Assembly (NCBI GenBank): GCA_947044365.1
Contig: OX345637.1
Coordinates: 1,469,001 to 1,533,000 of the forward strand
Source of the DNA: Petrosia ficiformis
Taxonomy: Eukaryota; Porifera; Demospongiae; Haplosclerida; Petrosiidae
Reading direction: 5' to 3'
Length of the DNA: 64,000 bases
The translations under genes and the position numbers were made by a program. Positions 59,352 to 64,000 of this stretch are shown here, piece after piece; position 1 is the stretch's first letter, and each line of letters opens with the position of its first letter. A model generated the notes under the pieces. The model did not search any database. It had not been told where the DNA came from and was given only the letters and a program-made list of their open reading frames with translations.

Positions 59352-62300
59352 TTGCTTGTGTTACATACGTGATTATACGTTATATAGTGTATGCGTAGTT
59401 AAAGAGGTTGCATCATTCCAGGGGTTTCAGTCAATTAATGGGCGTGGTGCATAATAGAACGCACGCTCAAGCTCTACAGACTAGCGGGAAGAGAGCTGCT
59501 TGTACAAGTAGCTTTACGTAGAAACTTGAACTAATGGCGATACCTCTAAAAGTAAGAAGAGTAGATAATCAAAATAATAATAACTATGTTGGTTTTCAGA
59601 TATGAGAAAGTCAGCCATGATTGCTTAGTGTTTGACACCACAAAGCAATCATAATGATAGCTTTTTTCTCCATATATCTTGTTGGCAGCCATATTTGTCT
59701 TTCCAACACTCTCCATTAAACACTTATACTCATGTTGTTTGTTATAAGATCTAACAGATTGTTGTGTCACAATGTGAGTTCAAAGGATTGGTCTTTCATC
59801 GTGATCTAGGTTCATATCCTAGCATGATATACTTTTTTATATTGTAAAACAAATTTAAGCCACACCGTATTACATTATACATTCATGTCAGAACATGAGT
59901 GAAAGACCCATATATCAGTTGTAGTCTCTACAATATCATGGTTCTCCCTGGAGTGCGCTAGTGTGGTGCTGTGGTGCACAACTCAGAACTTTCAATTTCA
60001 CAAAAATTTAGTTATCATTAAAATGTCAGTCATGAAAAAGGTCATGATTGTCATACCATAGATTGTGGGTCAGACTCCCTCTTTTATTTTATTCTGTTAG
60101 AAACAGATCAAACAATACACTCTTCATGCATTTGGTAACCCAGTTTATTTTTGTGACCTCATTAATTGATTATAATTATATTTAATGGAAATAGTACAAC
60201 AGTGTATAGATAGAGTGGGTGCTACTTAGGCAAAGCTAATATTACTGCTTGCTTTATGTCTCTGTGTAAAAACCTGAACATGAAATAGTATAATACTGTA
60301 AAACCTTATGTTTATAGAAAATCAGCAATTGAAAGACGAATTGGATGATTTACATATCTCAAGAAGAGGTAAGAAATTATTATAATAAATGTTTATTGTA
60401 TTAATTATTCTGTAGTACAAGTTGATGTACCTAATAATATATAAGATATGTGGAGAAAAAATTATTGCTTTATGGTGTCATCATTCGATAAGCCTGAATT
60501 TTTCATGTCTGAAACTATTTGATTATCTACTCTTCTTGTTGTAGATCTTAAGGAATACATTTTAGCTAGAACAGCTATTTTTACGTAAACTACATGCAAG
60601 TATTGTCAATCAGCTTTTTTCCTGCTGATCTATAGAGCTATTATATCCCACCCCAATTCATTGATTGAGACCCCTGGAATGATACAACTTCCTTAAGTAC
60701 ATTGTGTATATACATGTAATTGTGACACAAAAATGTATATGTAATCAACCAATAGAAAGCAATTATAGGGATGTTCTGTGAGAAGAAGTAACTAATGTTA
60801 GCATTGAAGTCCACAGAAAAACAGACACTCTCTTTTCAGGAAACAACATGACCTAACATGAACTAATGGTTGATGATGTTTATGATTGCTTGTGATTTTA
60901 CTTATTTATAATATCTGCACTAATTCTGTTCTCATTTTATCATTCTAATGCTATAATACGTAAATGCAGAAGAACATCAATAAAAATATGAAGTAGTATG
61001 CAACTCCCATGTAAGTAGTAATATTAAAAAAGCAAAACAGACTACGCGAGTTACTACTTTTAGAATATATTGACCATGCCCATAATGCATTAAGTATAAT
61101 TATTAAAAATGTCTTGTATAATATTATTCCAAAAAGGTCTCTTTGAATTGAAAGTAACGACTCTGCATCTAGATTTGTAGTGTATCCATGTGTTATTCGG
61201 TGTGATCAATATATTTTAATATTAGTAACTCATGTAGCACATGCTCTGTTTAGCTTCTAAATTACATGTATTTGTGCTGGAGTTGCACACTCCAATCCTT
61301 TTTTTCATTGATGCGCTCCTGATATAATGATTATAGCTATATAACACATTTCCAAAAAGTAATTGAACAAGATCAGGATTGTACTGGTACAGAAGGATCC
61401 AAAATTAAACAAACCACTCCCATATAAATCTGCATTGTACATAAGTACCTACAGCACTATTAAAAGAGCTGTACATATGTGAGAGTAATATGGAAGTGGT
61501 TATTATATTACATGTAAAACTAAATACACTGTATGTGCTAAGTATTATTTACTTCATTTAGATTCTCAGTGGTACACACTGGTCATATGTGTTATGACAA
61601 AATAGGATTTAACAAGTGGTTAGCAAAATTTATTATTGTCAGGCACGTCCCTCTATTCTTAAAGGTACTATAATATATAGTAATATGTAATAATAGTAGT
61701 AGTAGTATTGTAATTATAGTATATTGACGAGAAGTATTCCAAAGCTGATCGAGACCAGATGATAAGATTTCAGTTCAAAGATCCTGTCAATGGATATATT
61801 GAACTAGACATGAATATACCACAAGAAAGATCAGTTAAAGGATGGACATTAGTTCCTCATAGGAGACCATTAAGGGTAATTATAATAATATTAATAATAT
61901 CATGCAATTATAATTATATACAGCTTAATAAAAGAGATGCTGATCTATTTGGATCGCAAGAGCTCCCTGTTCCTCCAGCCTGTTTAATAACTGTATGGGG
62001 TAAAGAAGTAGATGATACTGAAGAGTTATTGAGTTATAGTGTTGGGCTGAATGGAGTAGATTGTATCTCTAAGGAAATATGTATTACTCGTCTTCTAGAA
62101 CGATCCAGTGATACAGGTATTATTGATTAATTATATTTCATAAATAATACTTCTGTGTATTACAAACTGCTTAGAAGCTGCAATTCATCAAATAACCCAA
62201 TCTGTAGATGACAGTTCATCCTATAGAGGTTTGTTTGTGTGCTACTAATTGTGTAACTTTATTTCTGAGGTTATTTCATTAATAACCATTTGCACAATTT

Positions 62301-62766
62301 AAGCTGTTGGATATATTTGTGTTTTGTTTGTTTATAAGCTTGTTATAAATAAAAATAACATTATTATACACATTTAATTAGGTATTAAACAATAAAACTA
62401 ATAGTCCCTAATTTTAACATTATAAAATTGAATAAAGTTGCAAATACAAGATGTACAAACACTTGAGCATTTTTTAAAATTATTTGAGTGTTTTTTTAGT
62501 TTCGTACCTTGAATTATAATGTTACCATAGTAACCTGACCTGTATAGCTCCATAATTGATATTTGCAATTAGAACTTTGCTCTGGTCCAATTATGCAGCA
62601 TAAAATCAACTAGGTATAGCCTGATTGTATTTCATGAGTATATTAATGCAAGTTTAAAAGAAGTGTGGGAATATAGTGGTGTTAATGATATTAGTTTTTT
62701 TTATTATTAATAGAAAGACATGGTCAGAGGCATGGTGTAGTAATAATCATGGAACCTAAACTATAG
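54608..62766 (+). CDS. DD gene C: death domain / CGCG / coiled coil / YIEL-DADLFG protein
   Basis: 17 exons, all in phase, 2640 nt (879 residues): 54608-54629, 54700-54993, 55437-56317, 56365-56416, 56793-56903, 56959-57059, 57156-57210, 57950-58039, 58089-58259, 58312-58449, 58510-58632, 60318-60368, 61570-61664, 61720-61875, 61924-62116, 62175-62228, 62714-62766. DD at residues 8-105 (MLAKWLQRENEKCVPSWRSL). CGCG module 106-399 (CGCGACTIKDWQQGRKC, FILEIDERYYEMKLSDI). Two LDLE motifs (VVEQLDLEISRKQL, IIETLDLEVPDRLL) at about 420-535, coiled coil 536-696, YIEL/DADLFG module 697-844 (VNGYIELDMNIPQE, KRDADLFGSQELPVPPACL), short tail. No ZU5-like exon and no second DD. The ATG encodes MSTPRFLG, like gene A MATPRLLG. 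Probably a cytoplasmic adaptor; function is inferred only from domain type. Confidence 0.78.
54700..54993 (+). other. Death domain of gene C
   Basis: Exon 2, same length (294 nt) and phases as gene A exon 2. WDMIGLNLGVTSGTIETIKR followed by MLAKWLQRENE, then ANQIAQKHHVTEYMEQRG. Confidence 0.84.
55437..56317 (+). other. CGCG module of gene C
   Basis: 881-nt exon, very similar to gene B exon 3 along its whole length, including HLVAVGTGSLLLSFCYCFDD and the terminal YNDVQSYK. It lacks the Arg-rich GRGKRRRRG insert seen in gene B, having GICQQDRRG instead. Confidence 0.75.
57604..57830. mobile_element. M2 repeat fragment
   Basis: Contains ACACACACAGACAAAGGCAACC and TACAGTAACCCTCTCCCTATGC, the M2 end, in gene C intron 7; body decayed. 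Confidence 0.5.
58813..59656. mobile_element. M1 MITE interrupted by another MITE
   Basis: The left end ATCCCTATGATTGTTTTCCC begins at 58815. M1 sequence resumes near 59395 (GTTAAAGAGGTTGCATCATT) and ends at AAAGCAATCATAATGAT (about 59656). In gene C intron 11. Confidence 0.72.
58907..59314. mobile_element. MITE nested in M1
   Basis: The left end GTGACCGGCGCCAGTCTTAT followed by GGATCAA is mirrored by the right end TTGATCCGTAAGACTAG and GAGCTGGCCAC. About 400 bp, bordered by TA tracts. Confidence 0.68.
60440..60780. mobile_element. M1 MITE copy in gene C intron 12
   Basis: Diverged left end ATTATTGCTTTATGGTGTC and good right end AAAGCAATTATAGGGAT, with the usual core (ATTCATTGATTGAGACCCC, GATACAACTTCCTTAAGTAC). 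Confidence 0.75.
61570..62116 (+). other. YIEL/DADLFG module of gene C
   Basis: Exons 61570-61664 (FNKWLAKFIIVRHVPLFLK), 61720-61875 (FQFKDPVNGYIELDMNIPQE, GWTLVPHRRPLR) and 61924-62116 (RDADLFGSQELPVPPACLIT). Acceptor 61569 (TTCTCAG) is chosen over 61560 because it alone keeps the frame open and matches the paralogues. Confidence 0.8.
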
Positions 62767-64000
62767 TTATATCAGCTCTTATATATTATATTTATGTTAT
62801 TTGCGTTGGCATTGCATGCTCTAACTCTCTTTGATGTACTCTTGATGTAATACATCAAATGAATGTTTCAAATCAACAACTCCACTTCCAATATATATTC
62901 ACACGCACCATTTTCAATCGTTAAAGGTTAAAGTGAAAACTTCCAAAGTTTCTCACCATCGTTTTTACACATTCACTACCTTTAACTGAGGCATTAGCTA
63001 GTGAATAATTATAGCCGCCAATACTAACTTCGATGTAATGACAATGTGATCTCAAACAAATGCTGTCAACTAAATTCCTTGAGGTATTTAACAGAGTGAT
63101 TTGCTTGAGGTACTGACAAATATGAAATTGTGCATAAAAATTCAATTTTTAAATCTAAGTTGGCGCTTGTTGCCAATAATATTAATTTTTATAAACATCT
63201 GTAATAGTACTTATTGTATATGGTTTGTATCAAGTACATGATGCGAATCCACAGAATAACTAAGATTTATAATAATTAATCACACCTATGATGACTGGGG
63301 TTTCTTAGGAGTTGGGAATATATAGTTATGTAGAGGGAATAGGATGCCCCAGGAAATGTTTTGAAATTAGATGCACTAAGATTGGTTGAAATACTGAAAT
63401 ACGGGGAAATAGGTGCAGTATCATGATACTCCACTTAGTATGTAATTGTTATAATACATATCAGTGACAGGATTACTAGAAATGTCAAGTGATATGGATT
63501 TATAACATTCTTTATGATGCATTAAATGTTTTATTTATCATGGCACTGAAATGGACTGATAAATTTATATAATTTTATTGAGCTTCGTATGTGTAATATG
63601 CCAGAACAATCCAGAATGAGACGTATTATTTCAGATTAGATCCAGATTTTTTATTCCAGCCTTTTCCCCTCTGTATGAAACACTAGTGATACATCACATC
63701 ATTCAACTATTAGTACATCTCATACACAGTATTATTATTAATTTCAACATATACATGCGATATACAGAACTGATTATGGGACACTATTAATGAAATGTGG
63801 AATGTTTTCAGATTCATTTGTTGGTCTTTGTGTATTGATTCACTGTGTGATAATTAATATGACAAATAGTTACCATGGTGACTTGACTAATGTGTATTTC
63901 CACATTGTAATCAGTCTTTTTGCAATTGGCAATTTTGTTCTGGCTGAATTACCATAATGTGAGTTGGGTATGGTCTGGTTGTGTTTTATCAGCTCAGCTA
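62767..64000. other. Downstream flank of gene C
   Basis: AT-rich, no supported gene, no exon pattern of the DD family. A short minus-strand open frame (62921-63145) lacks any motif. Confidence 0.55.

Noticed and set aside
61561..61664. Starting the gene C YIEL/DADLFG exon at 61561 (after TTTAG)
   Set aside because: That choice gives a stop (TAG in AAAATAGG) in the required phase; acceptor 61569 keeps the frame and matches the paralogues.
62921..63145. Minus-strand open frame near the right end
   Set aside because: No start context, motif or splice evidence; base composition is like the flanking intergenic DNA.

Overview
The window looks like nuclear DNA of an early-branching metazoan, most likely a demosponge close to Amphimedon. 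The reasons are AT-rich DNA, many short introns (often 40 to 100 bp), a clear animal PPP4R4 orthologue, and an expanded family of death-domain (DD) proteins carrying ZU5-like and coiled-coil parts. The species is an inference; nothing was searched.

Layout, all genes on the + strand. (1) 142-13451: PPP4R4, a HEAT-repeat regulatory subunit of protein phosphatase 4, in 22 exons, with its 5' end beyond the window. Its introns are packed with TACATG hexanucleotides, minisatellites and MITEs. (2) 14639-38816: DD gene A. A 27-exon model keeps phase throughout and gives 1761 codons: DD, two tandem YIEL/DADLFG-type modules, a large single-exon CGCG module, LDLE motifs, coiled coil, ZU5-like domain, a third YIEL/DADLFG module, a second DD and a helical C-terminus. 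Its introns hold Crypton-type tyrosine-recombinase relics, a repeat-encoding DNA element, a BED/hAT fragment, a SINE head and many MITEs. (3) 40265-44149: broken remains of another DD gene 5' end. (4) 44151-49402: a decayed second copy of the 3' half of PPP4R4. (5) 49690-53820: DD gene B, probably damaged in the middle. (6) 54608-62766: DD gene C, 17 exons, 879 residues. The last 1.2 kb shows no gene.

The order PPP4R4 then DD gene occurs twice (13.4 to 14.6 kb; 49.4 to 49.7 kb). A junction near 44150 joins sequence like gene A intron 3 to sequence like PPP4R4 intron 14. The DD array therefore probably grew by repeated tandem duplication of a segment that carried the end of PPP4R4. The DD proteins look like intracellular scaffolds: death-fold domains at one or both ends, coiled coils for self-association, and ZU5-like and unclassified modules. 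A role in innate immune or cell-death signalling is inferred from domain type only.

Nearly all exons were placed by hand from reading frame, splice sites and comparison between paralogues. In PPP4R4, gene A and gene C every junction keeps phase and total coding length is a multiple of three. That supports the models but is not transcript evidence. YIEL/DADLFG and CGCG are working labels for conserved modules to which I cannot attach a family name.
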